DNA of 64,000 bases from Latilactobacillus sakei subsp. sakei DSM 20017 = JCM 1157 (GCF_002370355.1 NZ_AP017929.1:1116001-1180000); one strand, 5' to 3'. Shown: positions 41,616-51,421, counted from the first letter of the stretch. The notes: generated by a model not told the origin, from the letters alone. Program-made: numbers and translations.

Positions 41616-42626
41616 TTGCCTAAGAGTGCTGTAGAAACGTTGTTTGACTTAATTGATCAAACAACAACGTTGATTGAACAGAATTTAGAAACAACCTATT
41701 TAGATGCATTGACTGAATCAATTGCCAATATCGCTGATGGTGGTCGTGTGAAGGTTGAAGATAATTTACCAGATGCGCAAACTGTCGCACAACTTGAAAC
41801 AATTTACGCAACGGTTAAGCTTAACCAGTTTGATGCGGAGACCATTCGTCAAGCCTTACAACTGGCAACCTTAAAAGGGCTTCGTCAAGTTAAAGTGGAG
41901 CCTAATAAACAAATGACACCTGATGCAATTGGTTATTTAGTCGCATATTTGGCGGAAGTATTTGGTGGCGCTGATCAAATTAAGACAGTGTTGGACCCAG
42001 TGATTGGTACAGGTAATTTATTAGCAACTGTTATGAATCATATTCAAAATCTAACGGGTAATAAGCTCCAAGGTTTTGGGGTTGATAACGATGATAGTCT
42101 GCTAGAATTAGCCGGTATTAGTAGTGAGTTACAAGGGTTAGACACCACTTTATTCCATCAAGATGCGATTGAACCATTAATGGTTAAGCCAGTTGATATC
42201 GCGGTTGCCGATTTACCAATTGGTTTTTATCCAATTGATGAACGAGCAGCAGATTTTGAAACGCATGCTGCTAGTGGACACTCATATGCGCATCATTTAT
42301 TAATTGAACAAACGATGCACTATGTTAAAGACGGCGGTTTTGGTTTCTTCCTTGTACCAAATGTTATTTTGGAAACAGATGAAGCGAAGCAACTGGTAAA
42401 ATGGATTACTAAACACGTCTACTTGCAAGGTTTATTGAGCTTACCAGTTAACTTGTTTAAGACTAAAGAGGGTCAAAAAGCCATCTTAGTCTTACAAAAA
42501 CAAGGTGCTGGTGCCCAACAAGCTAAGCAAATTCTATTAGGTGAATTTCCAAATTCAAACGATCAAAAAGCGTTCGCTGCGTATTTACAACAGATTCGGA
42601 CTTGGCATAAAGAAAATATTAATTAA
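41616..42626 (+). CDS. Class I SAM-dependent methyltransferase (YtxK-like)
   Basis: About 336 aa from the TTG at 41616; the GTG at 41607 is part of the GAGGTGG Shine-Dalgarno. N6-adenine methylase-like core: VLDPVIGTGNLLATVMNH (SAM motif I), VDIAVADLPIGFYP (NPPY-type motif changed to DLPI) and GGFGFFLVPNVILE. It always neighbours comG or ackA in Firmicutes; no target is known. The DLPI in place of NPPF/Y suggests altered chemistry. Confidence 0.88.
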   Translation: MPKSAVETLFDLIDQTTTLIEQNLETTYLDALTESIANIADGGRVKVEDNLPDAQTVAQLETIYATVKLNQFDAETIRQALQLATLKGLRQVKVEPNKQMTPDAIGYLVAYLAEVFGGADQIKTVLDPVIGTGNLLATVMNHIQNLTGNKLQGFGVDNDDSLLELAGISSELQGLDTTLFHQDAIEPLMVKPVDIAVADLPIGFYPIDERAADFETHAASGHSYAHHLLIEQTMHYVKDGGFGFFLVPNVILETDEAKQLVKWITKHVYLQGLLSLPVNLFKTKEGQKAILVLQKQGAGAQQAKQILLGEFPNSNDQKAFAAYLQQIRTWHKENIN

Positions 42627-42647
42627 TCGAATAGAAAAGGTGATTAG

Positions 42648-43844
42648 ATGTCAAAAATTTTAGCAATTAATGCCGGCAGTTCAACTTTAAAATGGAAATT
42701 ATTTGTAATGCCTGAAGAAAAGGTGATTGCCAAAGGGATGGTTGATCGTCTCGGCTTATCCGATTCTGTCTTCACTGTTAAATATGGTGATGGTCAAAAA
42801 TATGAAATCACGCAAGATATTGAAACTCAAGATGTTGCGGTTGATTTATTACTTAAGAAGTTAATCGAATTTAAGATTATTGCTGAATATTCTAAAATTA
42901 GTGGGATTGGCCACCGGGTTGTTGCCGGGGGCGAAGATTTTAAAACATCAGCCTTGATTACTGAAGCATCATTAAAACGCATCGAAGAATTAGCTGAATA
43001 CGCACCATTGCATAATCCTGCTGAAGCCGGTGTGATCCGCGCCTTCCGTAATATTTTGCCTAATGTGCCACAAGTGGCAGTCTTTGATACCTCTTTCCAC
43101 ACGACAATGCCCGAAGAAAACTATCTTTACAGTCTACCATTAGATTATTATCGTAAATATGGGGCTCGTAAATACGGTGCTCATGGGACTAGTCACCGTT
43201 ATGTTTCACATCGTGCTGCTGAAATGTTAGGAAAACCATTAGAAGATTTGAAGATGATTACTATGCATCTTGGTAGTGGCGTTTCAATGACTGCTATCAA
43301 AGATGGTAAATCATTAGACACTTCAATGGGCTTCACACCACTTGCTGGTGTTACGATGAGTACCCGTTCTGGTGATATCGATGCATCATTAGTCGCTTTC
43401 TTAATGAAGAAATTAGATATCAAAGATCCAGAAGAGATGATTGACATCTTGAACAAGAAATCAGGAATTTACGGTATTTCAGGATTATCACCTGATATGC
43501 GTGATCTTGAAAAGACAAGAGAAGAACGCCCAGAATCACAATTGGCAATCGATATTTTCGTTAACCGTTTAATCAAGTATGTTGGTTCATACGTTGCGAT
43601 TATGGGTGGCTTAGATGTCTTAGTGATTACAGCTGGGATGGGTGAAGGCGATATTTTAATGCGTCAACGAATTGGCGATCGCCTTAGCTATTTCGGTGTC
43701 GAAGTTGATCCAGAACGGAACAATGTTATGGCACAAGAACGGATTATTAGTACTGATGATTCAAAAGTTAAGGTGCTCCTAGTACCTACAAACGAAGAAG
43801 TCATGATTGCCAGAGACGTTATGTCAGTCGGTCAAATTAAATAA
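42648..43844 (+). CDS. ackA: Acetate kinase
   Basis: 398 aa. Transfers phosphate from acetyl phosphate to ADP, completing the route begun by Pta. ASKHA motifs: ILAINAGSSTLKWKLF, VFDTSFHTTMP, HGTSHRYVS, MITMHLGSGVSM, VITAGMGEGD. 21 bp downstream of ytxK, so expressed from the cre-containing promoter. Confidence 0.97.
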   Translation: MSKILAINAGSSTLKWKLFVMPEEKVIAKGMVDRLGLSDSVFTVKYGDGQKYEITQDIETQDVAVDLLLKKLIEFKIIAEYSKISGIGHRVVAGGEDFKTSALITEASLKRIEELAEYAPLHNPAEAGVIRAFRNILPNVPQVAVFDTSFHTTMPEENYLYSLPLDYYRKYGARKYGAHGTSHRYVSHRAAEMLGKPLEDLKMITMHLGSGVSMTAIKDGKSLDTSMGFTPLAGVTMSTRSGDIDASLVAFLMKKLDIKDPEEMIDILNKKSGIYGISGLSPDMRDLEKTREERPESQLAIDIFVNRLIKYVGSYVAIMGGLDVLVITAGMGEGDILMRQRIGDRLSYFGVEVDPERNNVMAQERIISTDDSKVKVLLVPTNEEVMIARDVMSVGQIK

Positions 43845-43898
43845 GTTTAAAAAGTGATCAGCGTATTGCTGGTCCTTTTTTATTGGAGGTTCAAAGCA

Positions 43899-44357
43899 AT
43901 GTCGAGTTTTACAATTTTTTATAGCATCCTAGCAATGGCTTTATTAGTCATTTGGCTAGTCGTGCAGTTTCATATGGTATATCGTGCTAAGAGTAGTCGC
44001 GTGATGCGCATCATTTTAACGGTAATTGCAATTGGGTTACTGATTGCCAGTGTTGTTGTCACGGGATCGGTAGATGATAAACTGACAGGTGTTGCATCAG
44101 TCATTATCTTGTTAGTCTTCGCCTTTTGGCCAAAAGGGTTTACCAAGACCATGCTAATTGCCAATTTAAATACGGTTCGTCAATTTGCCGCAATTTCGAA
44201 GATTGAACTAATCACAAAAGAGGCCGAAACGGTTGTTCAAGTCTTTAGCGGTCAAATTCAAATTACGACGTTAAAATTTAAATTAGATAGCCAAACACTA
44301 GCTAAATTCCTCAAAGAACGCTTCCCTGAGAAACGATTAGTGGTTAAATCGGCGTAA
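43899..44357 (+). CDS. Small membrane protein, unknown function
   Basis: About 152 aa from the ATG at 43899 with GGAGG upstream (MSSFTIFYSILAMALLV). Three membrane helices in residues 1-90, then a cytoplasmic domain of about 60 residues. Probably the last gene of the ackA unit. No family recognised with confidence. Confidence 0.7.
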   Translation: MSSFTIFYSILAMALLVIWLVVQFHMVYRAKSSRVMRIILTVIAIGLLIASVVVTGSVDDKLTGVASVIILLVFAFWPKGFTKTMLIANLNTVRQFAAISKIELITKEAETVVQVFSGQIQITTLKFKLDSQTLAKFLKERFPEKRLVVKSA

Positions 44358-44403
44358 TCCTTTTATATTACGCGAATTTATGATAGAATATGCTATGCAT
44401 ATC

Positions 44404-44770
44404 GGGGCCGTTACGGATTCGACATGTGTAGGTGAGCGTGAATTGCACTTCGTAGGTTACGTCTGCGTTAACAACGTTACAGTTAATTATAACTGCAAAC
44501 AATAACAATTCTTACGCTGTAGCTGCCTAAACACCAGCATAGCGTGATCCGCCTGACTTCACCCAAGGGTTAGATCCGGGTCTCAAATTAATTGGGTTAC
44601 GTTAAATGCCGCCGTTTGAAGTGTTTAAAAGAGATTTTCAAACTAGTTAGTCCATCCGAGCCTCTGTTGAACGGCGTTTTGGGCTAGCGAATTTCTAAAT
44701 AGTTCGACTATGAGTGTAGAGATTGACGTGGCAATGCGCATGGACGCGGGTTCAACCCCCGCCGGCTCCA
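44404..44770 (+). ncRNA. ssrA: Transfer-messenger RNA (tmRNA)
   Basis: About 367 nt. The tRNA-like ends are GGGGCCG at the 5' end and a 3' T-arm GGGTTCAACCCCCGCC ending GGCTCCA. The tag reading frame starts at GCA near 44494 and encodes ANNNNSYAVAA followed by TAA, a typical lactobacillus degradation tag. Rescues stalled ribosomes with SmpB. Confidence 0.96.
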
Positions 44771-44786
44771 TTGGATAAAACAAGGG

Positions 44787-44853
44787 TTAAGCCAATTAGT
44801 TGGCTTAATAAAAGGCATTTAACACTACCGTAACGGTGTTAGATGCCTTTTTT
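44787..44853 (+). terminator. Hairpin plus terminator after ssrA
   Basis: A TTAAGCCA/TGGCTTAA hairpin at 44787-44808, then AAAGGCAT.TAACAC and complement followed by TTTTTT at 44811-44853. Confidence 0.8.
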
Positions 44854-44899
44854 GTTGCAAAAAAATAACAGCCACCAGTGTGACTGTTAAATCAATTGC

Positions 44900-45265
44900 T
44901 TATGCCCAACGATTTGTTTTTGTTGGTAGGAGCATTAAGATGTAGAACCAGATTGTCCCGATCAGTGGTACGAATTCAATGAGAACCCACCAACCTGAGC
45001 GGTCTGTATCGTGCAGACGACGGATTTTAACGGATAAAGTTGCGATCCATACAATGAAAACTACGATATTACGGCCCATCGAAATGCCTAAATCACCAAT
45101 GTTATAAATTTCTGAGATTGGATGCCCGGTCATTGCCTGAATAATCCCAATAATAATGCCACCTAAAATGTAATTAATAATAATTGGCCACCAAAAATCG
45201 GGACGATTTGAGGTCCCCGTGAAATCAAGAATACGTGCCCAATATCTTTGATATGATTTTACCAT
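44900..45265 (-). CDS. DUF805 family membrane protein
   Basis: 121 aa. The motif RNVVVFIVWIATLSVKIRRLHDTDRSGWW (short fragment RRLHDTDRSGWW) is diagnostic of DUF805 (YhaH/YhaI), with about four membrane helices. Function unknown. Confidence 0.9.
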   Translation of the reverse strand: MVKSYQRYWARILDFTGTSNRPDFWWPIIINYILGGIIIGIIQAMTGHPISEIYNIGDLGISMGRNIVVFIVWIATLSVKIRRLHDTDRSGWWVLIEFVPLIGTIWFYILMLLPTKTNRWA

Positions 45266-45390
45266 GATAAAAGCCCCTTTCCATTAATCAGCGCTTAACG
45301 TTTTTAAACGATAAGAAAAACGCTTTGCTGTTAATAATATTATGGCATATTGCGTTTGCTAATTAACAGTTTTTAGCTTATTAAGCGGTA

Positions 45391-46197
45391 TTAAATGATG
45401 AATGAAGCGAGAATGTATAATAACCAAATATGGATTGGGTAGAAGAAGTAGAAAAACGATTTCATACTTCGACCTTTTTGACCGTTGTATAACAGGATTG
45501 GAATGATTGCAAAAATCATCATCCATTGGGTATTAGTCGTTAATAAACCAGTAAAGATAAAACCTGAGTTAGCGCCTGCGTTAATAACGGCAAAAACAAT
45601 AATTGTCAGGCATTGCAGTAACCGATTATTGCGGAAAAGGTAAAAGAAGACACCGATATAAAGAAAAATAGAATTTTCGGCAAGTGTGATGGTTGGAATA
45701 ACCATGCCGATATTTGCTGCTAACATTGCTGTTTTGGGATTAACTAGTAACAAGATAACGAGTACCGACATCATGATTGGCACGATAATGGCTAAAAAAC
45801 CAATTACCATTTGCTTGGTATTATGGGCCCGACGACCAGCTGTGATTTCTTGGATTCCATACATTGCTAGGACGGCAATAAATAAATCTGTGAAGATGTT
45901 ATTGGATAAAGCGATATCACCAACTGTGAAGAATTGCTGAACGAGTCGATCACCAAAATTCATCACCCAAAAGCCGATGAGCAGCTGAGTCAGATAGCGT
46001 TTTTGGTTACGTGTGTGCGTGAAACCTTCAACCGCCATGAAAAAGAAAATAGTAGCAACTGGTCTACCGAACCAATCGACCCAGTCAGGGACGCCTGCTC
46101 CGGCGAACATCTGGTGGATATGGTCAACAAACATGAGTAAGATTCCTAGAATCTTGATATCAAAATTATTCAGTATCTGCTGTGATTTGGTTTGCAT
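45391..46197 (-). CDS. TraX family membrane protein
   Basis: 268 aa with about eight membrane helices. N-terminal NNFDIKILGILLMFVDHIHQMF and FFMAVEGFTHTRNQKRYL follow the TraX family, named for the F-plasmid pilin N-acetyltransferase but widespread on Firmicute chromosomes, where the target is unknown. No other conjugation genes lie nearby. Confidence 0.87.
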   Translation of the reverse strand: MQTKSQQILNNFDIKILGILLMFVDHIHQMFAGAGVPDWVDWFGRPVATIFFFMAVEGFTHTRNQKRYLTQLLIGFWVMNFGDRLVQQFFTVGDIALSNNIFTDLFIAVLAMYGIQEITAGRRAHNTKQMVIGFLAIIVPIMMSVLVILLLVNPKTAMLAANIGMVIPTITLAENSIFLYIGVFFYLFRNNRLLQCLTIIVFAVINAGANSGFIFTGLLTTNTQWMMIFAIIPILLYNGQKGRSMKSFFYFFYPIHIWLLYILASFII

Positions 46198-46282
46198 AAG
46201 GTAACTCCCATAAAAGATTTAATGGGTATATTATCTCACGTTTTAAGTTTGATGATAAGCATTAAATTCTGGGTGACAATAT

Positions 46283-46312
46283 AAAAAAGCAAAGTCCCAA
46301 AAGACTTTGCTT
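46283..46312 (-). terminator. Terminator of the nuclease operon
   Basis: AAGCAAAGTC/GACTTTGCTT stem followed on the minus strand by six T. Confidence 0.85.
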
Positions 46313-46319
46313 AATGTGC

Positions 46320-47156
46320 TTATTTGGCAGTTTTACTTGAACCGTCTGCGTAATTTAAAGTAACACCATCTGCAACGTTGAAGATATAAGTGTTAAATTG
46401 AATGCTATTATCGCCAATTGACTGACCTTCCATTTGAACCCCACGAGCCAGTAGTTCATTCCCTCTAAAAATGGGTGTTACGCGATAACGCACGTCACTT
46501 GAGGGATGCTTTTTAAGATAGGCTGCAATATCCGACTCGTGCGCCAACATTTCGGGGGCATTCAATTGGCGGGTACCGGTGATGAGGTTTTTAGGGTTGT
46601 TGTTTTCACCAGTCAGTTGATAACCGATTAAATGACTACGATTATAGAGCCAACCGGATTTCACCCGTTTATTACGCCAGCCAGTCGGGTTCCAAGTAAG
46701 ACCTTCCCGTTTGGCAGTGGGCATCATACTTTTATTTAAGAGCGCATTGGCAGTGCCGGCCCGATTTAATTGGTCGAGGTTACTAAAAGTCTGCCAGGGT
46801 CCATTTGTAGTGGCAAGATCAGCCGTCGTAAAGGTAGACTGGTTATTGTTGACGATAATTTCGTTATCACCTTGATAATCTAATGTTGCCAGCTCAGAAG
46901 CAGCGTGATTTGTTGTATTAGCGATGGGGGTATTGGTTTCAGTTGCCAGTTTAGCGAGTTGCTTATTGAGCTTGTTAATCTGACGTTGTAATTTACTGAT
47001 TTTCTTGCCGGTCTTTTTATTCTTCTGATTAATTTTTTGTGCTTGTTGATAATCCGCAGTCCCTGAAGCGGCTTGGGTTGGTTCTGGTGTGATGAGGGGG
47101 CTACTTGCAAGAAGTAATCCGATAATGAGGGTGGTGGTTGCTTTTAATTTTGACAT
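46320..47156 (-). CDS. Secreted DNA/RNA non-specific endonuclease (EndA-like)
   Basis: 278 aa with a signal peptide (residues 1-30, AAS cleavage region). A short Lys-rich coiled coil precedes the nuclease domain. The catalytic region WLYNRSHLIGYQLTG corresponds to the DRGH site of EndA-type nucleases in the N-R-S-H form, and NPKNLITGTRQLNAPEML carries the metal-binding Asn. Probably degrades DNA at the surface, for nutrition or for competence entry. Starts 1 bp after the stop of the preceding gene. Confidence 0.88.
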   Translation of the reverse strand: MSKLKATTTLIIGLLLASSPLITPEPTQAASGTADYQQAQKINQKNKKTGKKISKLQRQINKLNKQLAKLATETNTPIANTTNHAASELATLDYQGDNEIIVNNNQSTFTTADLATTNGPWQTFSNLDQLNRAGTANALLNKSMMPTAKREGLTWNPTGWRNKRVKSGWLYNRSHLIGYQLTGENNNPKNLITGTRQLNAPEMLAHESDIAAYLKKHPSSDVRYRVTPIFRGNELLARGVQMEGQSIGDNSIQFNTYIFNVADGVTLNYADGSSKTAK

Positions 47157-47157
47157 G

Positions 47158-47709
47158 TTAATCCTCCCAGCCGCAAAGTGTATAGCCTTGTGCTTGTGCT
47201 TCGGCCAGAGTCATGGTTGTTGTACTCGTGGCACGCTTTAGGCCGCGACAGTTCGCATCAAGATGGTATTTTTTACCGGCGGTGGGTGCCACTGTCACCA
47301 TTTCTTCAGCTTGATTAGTGGTTGTTTGGGTTGTATCAACCGTGGCAGTCGATTGCACACTACTTTCAGTAGCCGCTTCTTGTGAACTAATATGTGCTTC
47401 TTGTTCTGAAACCGCGATTGATAAGCTGCTAGCTTCAGATTTTTTGGCTGCTAGTTGTTTTTTAAGTGAGGTTGAGTTGGCGAGTGCTTCTTGTTTGGCA
47501 CGTTGGCCTTCTTTTTTTGAAACGTGCTGAACCTTCGTTTTTGAGGCACTGGCCGCATTAATCAGTGTATTGGTGGTGCCTAAGCCGATGATTGCCACAA
47601 GCAAAAACGTCAGGCTCAACCAGAAGCGACGATGATAAGGGTGTTTCGTGAAATAATAAATGCTGGTGATGGTACTGATGATTAAAAGAATCGTCAATAG
47701 AATTGTCAT
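47158..47709 (-). CDS. Membrane protein with Cys-containing C-terminal motif
   Basis: 183 aa. Two N-terminal membrane helices (residues 1-20 and 30-50), a coiled Ser/Thr/Gln-rich middle, and a compact C-terminus APTAGKKYHLDANCRGLKRA...LAEAQAQGYTLCGWE with His and two Cys, like a small metal-binding domain also found next to nuclease genes of lactobacilli. Co-transcribed with the EndA-like nuclease. Function unknown. Confidence 0.75.
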   Translation of the reverse strand: MTILLTILLIISTITSIYYFTKHPYHRRFWLSLTFLLVAIIGLGTTNTLINAASASKTKVQHVSKKEGQRAKQEALANSTSLKKQLAAKKSEASSLSIAVSEQEAHISSQEAATESSVQSTATVDTTQTTTNQAEEMVTVAPTAGKKYHLDANCRGLKRATSTTTMTLAEAQAQGYTLCGWED

Positions 47710-47778
47710 TAATTAGCCTCCAAAGCAAATGATTTAGTTAATTGTATAACGAGCTTGATTTGAACGCAATCAACCACT

Positions 47779-47808
47779 AAAAAAGCCCCAGTCATCAGAC
47801 TAAGGCTT
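47779..47808 (-). terminator. Terminator after the 103-aa gene
   Basis: AAGCC..AGTC/GACT..GGCTT stem with a T-run on the minus strand. Confidence 0.7.
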
Positions 47809-47813
47809 GTGTT

Positions 47814-48125
47814 TTAATTTGATTGCACTTCTAATGAAACAATTGTGCTAGTACGGTAGTATTTATCTGGATGTTCGTCGAGCGTTAACCAGTCAGCGCT
47901 GGCTAATAATCCGGCGAGGACATTAACGGGTTGGCTATCAGTTTGTTGATTGGCTTTAGCAGATTCCAAAGCTTCTTGATAGCTTCCTGAGAAAATTGCT
48001 TCTAAATAGAAGGCTTGGTCTTCATCAACGCTTAGATAACTTGTATCGTTTTTCCAAGCGTGGAAACGTGCTGTTTCCGGTAAAGTAACGGTCTCGTTAT
48101 TTGAAAAAGTCATTAAAAATGTCAT
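47814..48125 (-). CDS. Small acidic protein, unknown function
   Basis: About 103 aa from the ATG at 48123-48125 (MTFLMTFSNNETVTLPE), with GGAG upstream. Mixed alpha/beta, no membrane helix, no recognised family. Confidence 0.65.
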   Translation of the reverse strand: MTFLMTFSNNETVTLPETARFHAWKNDTSYLSVDEDQAFYLEAIFSGSYQEALESAKANQQTDSQPVNVLAGLLASADWLTLDEHPDKYYRTSTIVSLEVQSN

Positions 48126-48268
48126 GGTACCACACTCCAATTCTTAATTTAAAAATCAAAATGAATCCAACCTAAGTATACCATGATTACGAAAAAAGGC
48201 CTTCTTTTTGACATTATCTACTGAAGACTCGTAAAATGAAGTTAGAATAGTGAAAGGGGAAAGAAACG

Positions 48269-48412
48269 ATGGCAAATGAAGAACGTTTAGATAGTCTTAA
48301 AGATCAGATTGAAGGCACAGTTAAGAAGGTCGTCGAAGAAGTGACCCATGATAAATCGCAAGAAGAAGCAAAAAAAGATAAACAAAAAGCTAAAACGAAT
48401 CCAGAAAAATAG
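48269..48412 (+). CDS. CsbD-like small protein
   Basis: 47 aa starting MANEERLDSLKDQIEGTVKK, ending in a run of charged Lys/Glu. Size and pattern resemble CsbD/general-stress family proteins. Preceded by AAAGGGGAAAG and followed by a terminator, so it is a real small gene. Confidence 0.75.
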   Translation: MANEERLDSLKDQIEGTVKKVVEEVTHDKSQEEAKKDKQKAKTNPEK

Positions 48413-48417
48413 TTGCT

Positions 48418-48458
48418 AAAGACGCTCACTAAATTAATTTTAAGTGGTCGTCTTTTTT
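48418..48458 (+). terminator. Terminator after the CsbD-like gene
   Basis: AAAGACG.CACT pairs with AGTG.CGTCTT, then TTTT. Confidence 0.65.
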
Positions 48459-48504
48459 AGTGGCGTCATTTTAAGGAATACTGTTCGCTTTTAAGTGTCA
48501 TGCT

Positions 48505-48513
48505 TGGTATAAT
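48505..48513 (+). promoter_or_regulatory. Extended -10 of lepA
   Basis: TGG-TATAAT, a perfect -10 with extended TGN; no strong -35 at the standard distance. Confidence 0.5.
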
Positions 48514-48546
48514 TTAAGGGATAGTCAGAGGAAGTAGGTACAATAA

Positions 48547-50385
48547 ATGGATTACGCAGAAATGTTAGACCGGCAAAAACACATTCGTAACTTTTCGATC
48601 ATCGCGCATATTGATCATGGTAAATCAACATTAGCTGATCGAATTCTTGAGATGACGGATACTATTGCCAAGCGCGATATGCAAGCGCAAGTCTTAGATG
48701 ACATGGAATTAGAACGGGAACGCGGGATTACCATCAAGTTGAACGCGGTGGAATTGCACTACCATGCTAAAGATGGCGAAACTTATATTTTCCATTTAAT
48801 CGATACGCCAGGGCACGTCGATTTTTCATATGAAGTGTCACGAAGTTTGGCGGCCTGCGAAGGGGCCTTATTAGTTGTTGATGCAGCGCAAGGCGTTGAA
48901 GCCCAAACATTGGCCAACGTTTATTTAGCGGTCGACGATGATCTTGAAATCGTACCGGTTATTAATAAAATTGACCTCCCATCAGCGCAACCTGATGTTG
49001 TTAAGGCTGAAATTGAAGAAATGATTGGGTTAGATGCGTCAGAAGCCGTTCTTGCCAGTGCCAAAAGTGGGATTGGGATTGAAGAAATTCTTGAAAAACT
49101 AGTGACGGATGTACCAGCCCCAACTGGTGATTTAGAAGCGCCATTAAAAGCCTTAATTTTTGATTCAAATTATGATAGTTACCGCGGGGTTGTTTTAAAT
49201 ATTCGAGTGGTCGATGGAACGGTTAAAGTCGGCGACAAGATTCGTTTAATGAACAGCGGTAAAGAATTTGAAGTCACAGAAGTTGGTGTGATGTCACCCA
49301 AAGCGGTTAAACGTGATTTCTTAATGGTCGGTGATGTTGGTTATATCACAGCTAGCATCAAAACAATTCAAGATACACGCGTTGGGGATACGGTCACTTT
49401 AGCTGATAATCCAGCTGATGCACCACTTGATGGTTATCGTCATATCCAACCAATGGTTTATTCAGGGATGTATCCCGTTGATAATGCGAAGTTTAATGAT
49501 TTACGTGAAGCGCTTGAAAAATTACAATTAAACGATGCGGCTTTAGAGTTCGAACCAGAATCATCGCAAGCTTTAGGCTTTGGGTTCCGGTGTGGTTTCT
49601 TAGGTCTGTTACACATGGATGTTGTTCAAGAACGATTGGAACGTGAATTTAATTTAGACTTGATCATGACAGCACCATCGGTTGATTACCATGTTGCCTT
49701 GACTGATGGGACTGAAGAAGTGATCGATAATCCATCAGAAATGCCAGAAACATCGAATATTTCAGAAGTTAAAGAACCATACGTCAAAGCGTCAATCATG
49801 GTCCCTAACGATTATGTTGGGGCTGTGATGGAATTAGCGCAACGTAAACGGGGCGAATTCGTAACAATGGATTATTTAGACACATACCGTGTTAATGTGA
49901 TCTACAACATGCCACTTTCTGAAATCATTTTTGATTTCTTCGATGATTTGAAATCAAATACGAAGGGTTACGCATCGTTTGATTACGAAGTGACAGGCTA
50001 TCGGGCCAGTGACCTGGTTAAGATTGATATCCTCTTGAATGGCGAAGCGGTTGATGCCTTGAGTTTCATCGTGCATCGGGACTTTGCCTTTGAACGGAGC
50101 CGTGTGATTGTTGGTAAGTTGAAAGAAACGATTCCGCGTCAACAATTCGAAGTGCCAATCCAAGCCGCTATTGGGAATAAGATTATTGCCCGTTCAACTG
50201 TTAAAGCTTTCCGGAAAAACGTGCTTGCTAAGTGTTACGGTGGCGATATCACCCGGAAGCGGAAATTGTTAGAAAAGCAAAAGGCTGGGAAGAAACGGAT
50301 GAAATCCGTGGGCTCTGTGGAAGTGCCGCAGGAAGCCTTCATGTCGATTCTTAAGATGAATGATGAAGATACCAAAGGTAAATAA
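48547..50385 (+). CDS. lepA: Elongation factor 4
   Basis: 612 aa. Translational GTPase that back-translocates ribosomes. G1 [19 protein letters not shown]2 RGITIK, G3 DTPGHVDF, G4 NKIDLP; the LepA-specific C-terminal domain ends with [20 protein letters not shown]. Monocistronic. Confidence 0.97.
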   Translation: MDYAEMLDRQKHIRNFSIIAHIDHGKSTLADRILEMTDTIAKRDMQAQVLDDMELERERGITIKLNAVELHYHAKDGETYIFHLIDTPGHVDFSYEVSRSLAACEGALLVVDAAQGVEAQTLANVYLAVDDDLEIVPVINKIDLPSAQPDVVKAEIEEMIGLDASEAVLASAKSGIGIEEILEKLVTDVPAPTGDLEAPLKALIFDSNYDSYRGVVLNIRVVDGTVKVGDKIRLMNSGKEFEVTEVGVMSPKAVKRDFLMVGDVGYITASIKTIQDTRVGDTVTLADNPADAPLDGYRHIQPMVYSGMYPVDNAKFNDLREALEKLQLNDAALEFEPESSQALGFGFRCGFLGLLHMDVVQERLEREFNLDLIMTAPSVDYHVALTDGTEEVIDNPSEMPETSNISEVKEPYVKASIMVPNDYVGAVMELAQRKRGEFVTMDYLDTYRVNVIYNMPLSEIIFDFFDDLKSNTKGYASFDYEVTGYRASDLVKIDILLNGEAVDALSFIVHRDFAFERSRVIVGKLKETIPRQQFEVPIQAAIGNKIIARSTVKAFRKNVLAKCYGGDITRKRKLLEKQKAGKKRMKSVGSVEVPQEAFMSILKMNDEDTKGK

Positions 50386-50390
50386 ATAAC

Positions 50391-50423
50391 AAAAGACCTC
50401 CGATAATGATCGGAGGTCTTTTT
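50391..50423. terminator. Bidirectional terminator after lepA
   Basis: AAAAGACCTCCG and complement CGGAGGTCTTTTT. Confidence 0.87.
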
Positions 50424-50424
50424 G

Positions 50425-50619
50425 TTATTGATACATATCGATTAGTTTTAGAAAGATAACGAGGATAATGATACTAATCCAGAAAGTGACGCTGGCGCTT
50501 TTTCTGAGGGTCGCGTTATGTTTATAAAAGGCGATGAAACTCATTACGGATGAGCCAAGAACGGCAACTGCTGAACAGAAGACGATAAATAATAGGATAA
50601 TTTGTTGTGCTGATGACAT
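50425..50619 (-). CDS. Small two-helix membrane protein
   Basis: 64 aa from the ATG at 50617-50619 (MSSAQQIILLFIVFCSAVAV), with AGGAG upstream. Two hydrophobic helices separated by a basic loop (YKHNATLRKSA). No family recognised. Confidence 0.65.
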   Translation of the reverse strand: MSSAQQIILLFIVFCSAVAVLGSSVMSFIAFYKHNATLRKSASVTFWISIIILVIFLKLIDMYQ

Positions 50620-50762
50620 GTGGATACTCCTTTGATGTGTTGACATTACAAAGTAGTATATCAAAAAAGTGGTGCTGCGAGAATAGGCGACGATGGTTGA
50701 TGCCGGTATTGCTGGAGCAGGCATGCTATAATGACCACAGCTTAGTGAATTTGGAGGAAACT

Positions 50763-51275
50763 ATGATGGAAGCAATGCAATTATCGATTGAAACGGTGGC
50801 TCGCGCCCAAGAACGTCTGTTAGAAGCTTTAGAACAGATGACACTGGAGGAGGCTAATACGATGCCTAATCCGCTTATCAAATCAGTAACATGGCTCATT
50901 TGGCATACGGCACGGGAATTAGACTATCAGATTTCAGATTTAAAAGGGCAAACACCATTGTGGCTCAGTGCTAATTGGACAGGCCGTTTTGGGTTAGCGT
51001 TACCAGATGATACGCAAGATTGGCAGCATAGCCCCGAAGAGGCGGCCAAGGTAGTCGTCTCTGATCGCCAACTTCTAATCGATTACTTGTCAGAAGCTGT
51101 TAAGTTAACACAAGCTTATCTCCAAGATGTTTCTCTAGAAAGCTTAGAGGAAGTGATTGATGATAATTGGACGCCGGCAGTGACACGCGGTGCGCGGTTA
51201 GTTTCGGTTATTGATGATGCTGTGATGCATTCAGGTCAAGCGGTGTACACAAGAAGATTGGTGATTGCCAAATAA
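50763..51275 (+). CDS. DinB-like four-helix protein
   Basis: About 170 aa from the ATG at 50763 with GGAGG upstream. WLIWHTARELDYQI and the C-terminal VIDDAVMHSGQAVYTRR supply the spaced His residues of the DinB/YfiT metal-binding family. Such proteins include thiol transferases (bacillithiol-S-transferase-like), but no substrate is evident here. Confidence 0.8.
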   Translation: MMEAMQLSIETVARAQERLLEALEQMTLEEANTMPNPLIKSVTWLIWHTARELDYQISDLKGQTPLWLSANWTGRFGLALPDDTQDWQHSPEEAAKVVVSDRQLLIDYLSEAVKLTQAYLQDVSLESLEEVIDDNWTPAVTRGARLVSVIDDAVMHSGQAVYTRRLVIAK

Positions 51276-51317
51276 ACTGCAAAATCATAGATGAGTTTCA
51301 AAAAAAGATAAATCAAC

Positions 51318-51349
51318 AAAAAAGGGATACCATTTGGTATCCCTTTTTT
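51318..51349 (+). terminator. Terminator after the DinB-like gene
   Basis: AAAAAAGGGATACC/GGTATCCCTTTTTT around a 4-nt loop. Confidence 0.9.
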
Positions 51350-51421
51350 GTCATTTAGAAGATAGATTACGTGCTACTATATTGAATGTAATTAATTATT
51401 AATATTTGGAGGAATTATCTT

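Noticed and set aside
45315-45328. cre-like GAAAAACGCTTTGC upstream of the DUF805 gene
   Set aside because: Only the AAACGCTTT core matches and no clear promoter could be placed around it.
45391-46197. TraX as evidence for an integrated conjugative element
   Set aside because: No other transfer, integrase or attachment-site features are present; chromosomal TraX homologues are common.
51348-51380. TTGTCA...TACTAT as promoter of the csc cluster
   Set aside because: The spacer is 21 bp, too long for a standard promoter; no better candidate was clear, so none is annotated.
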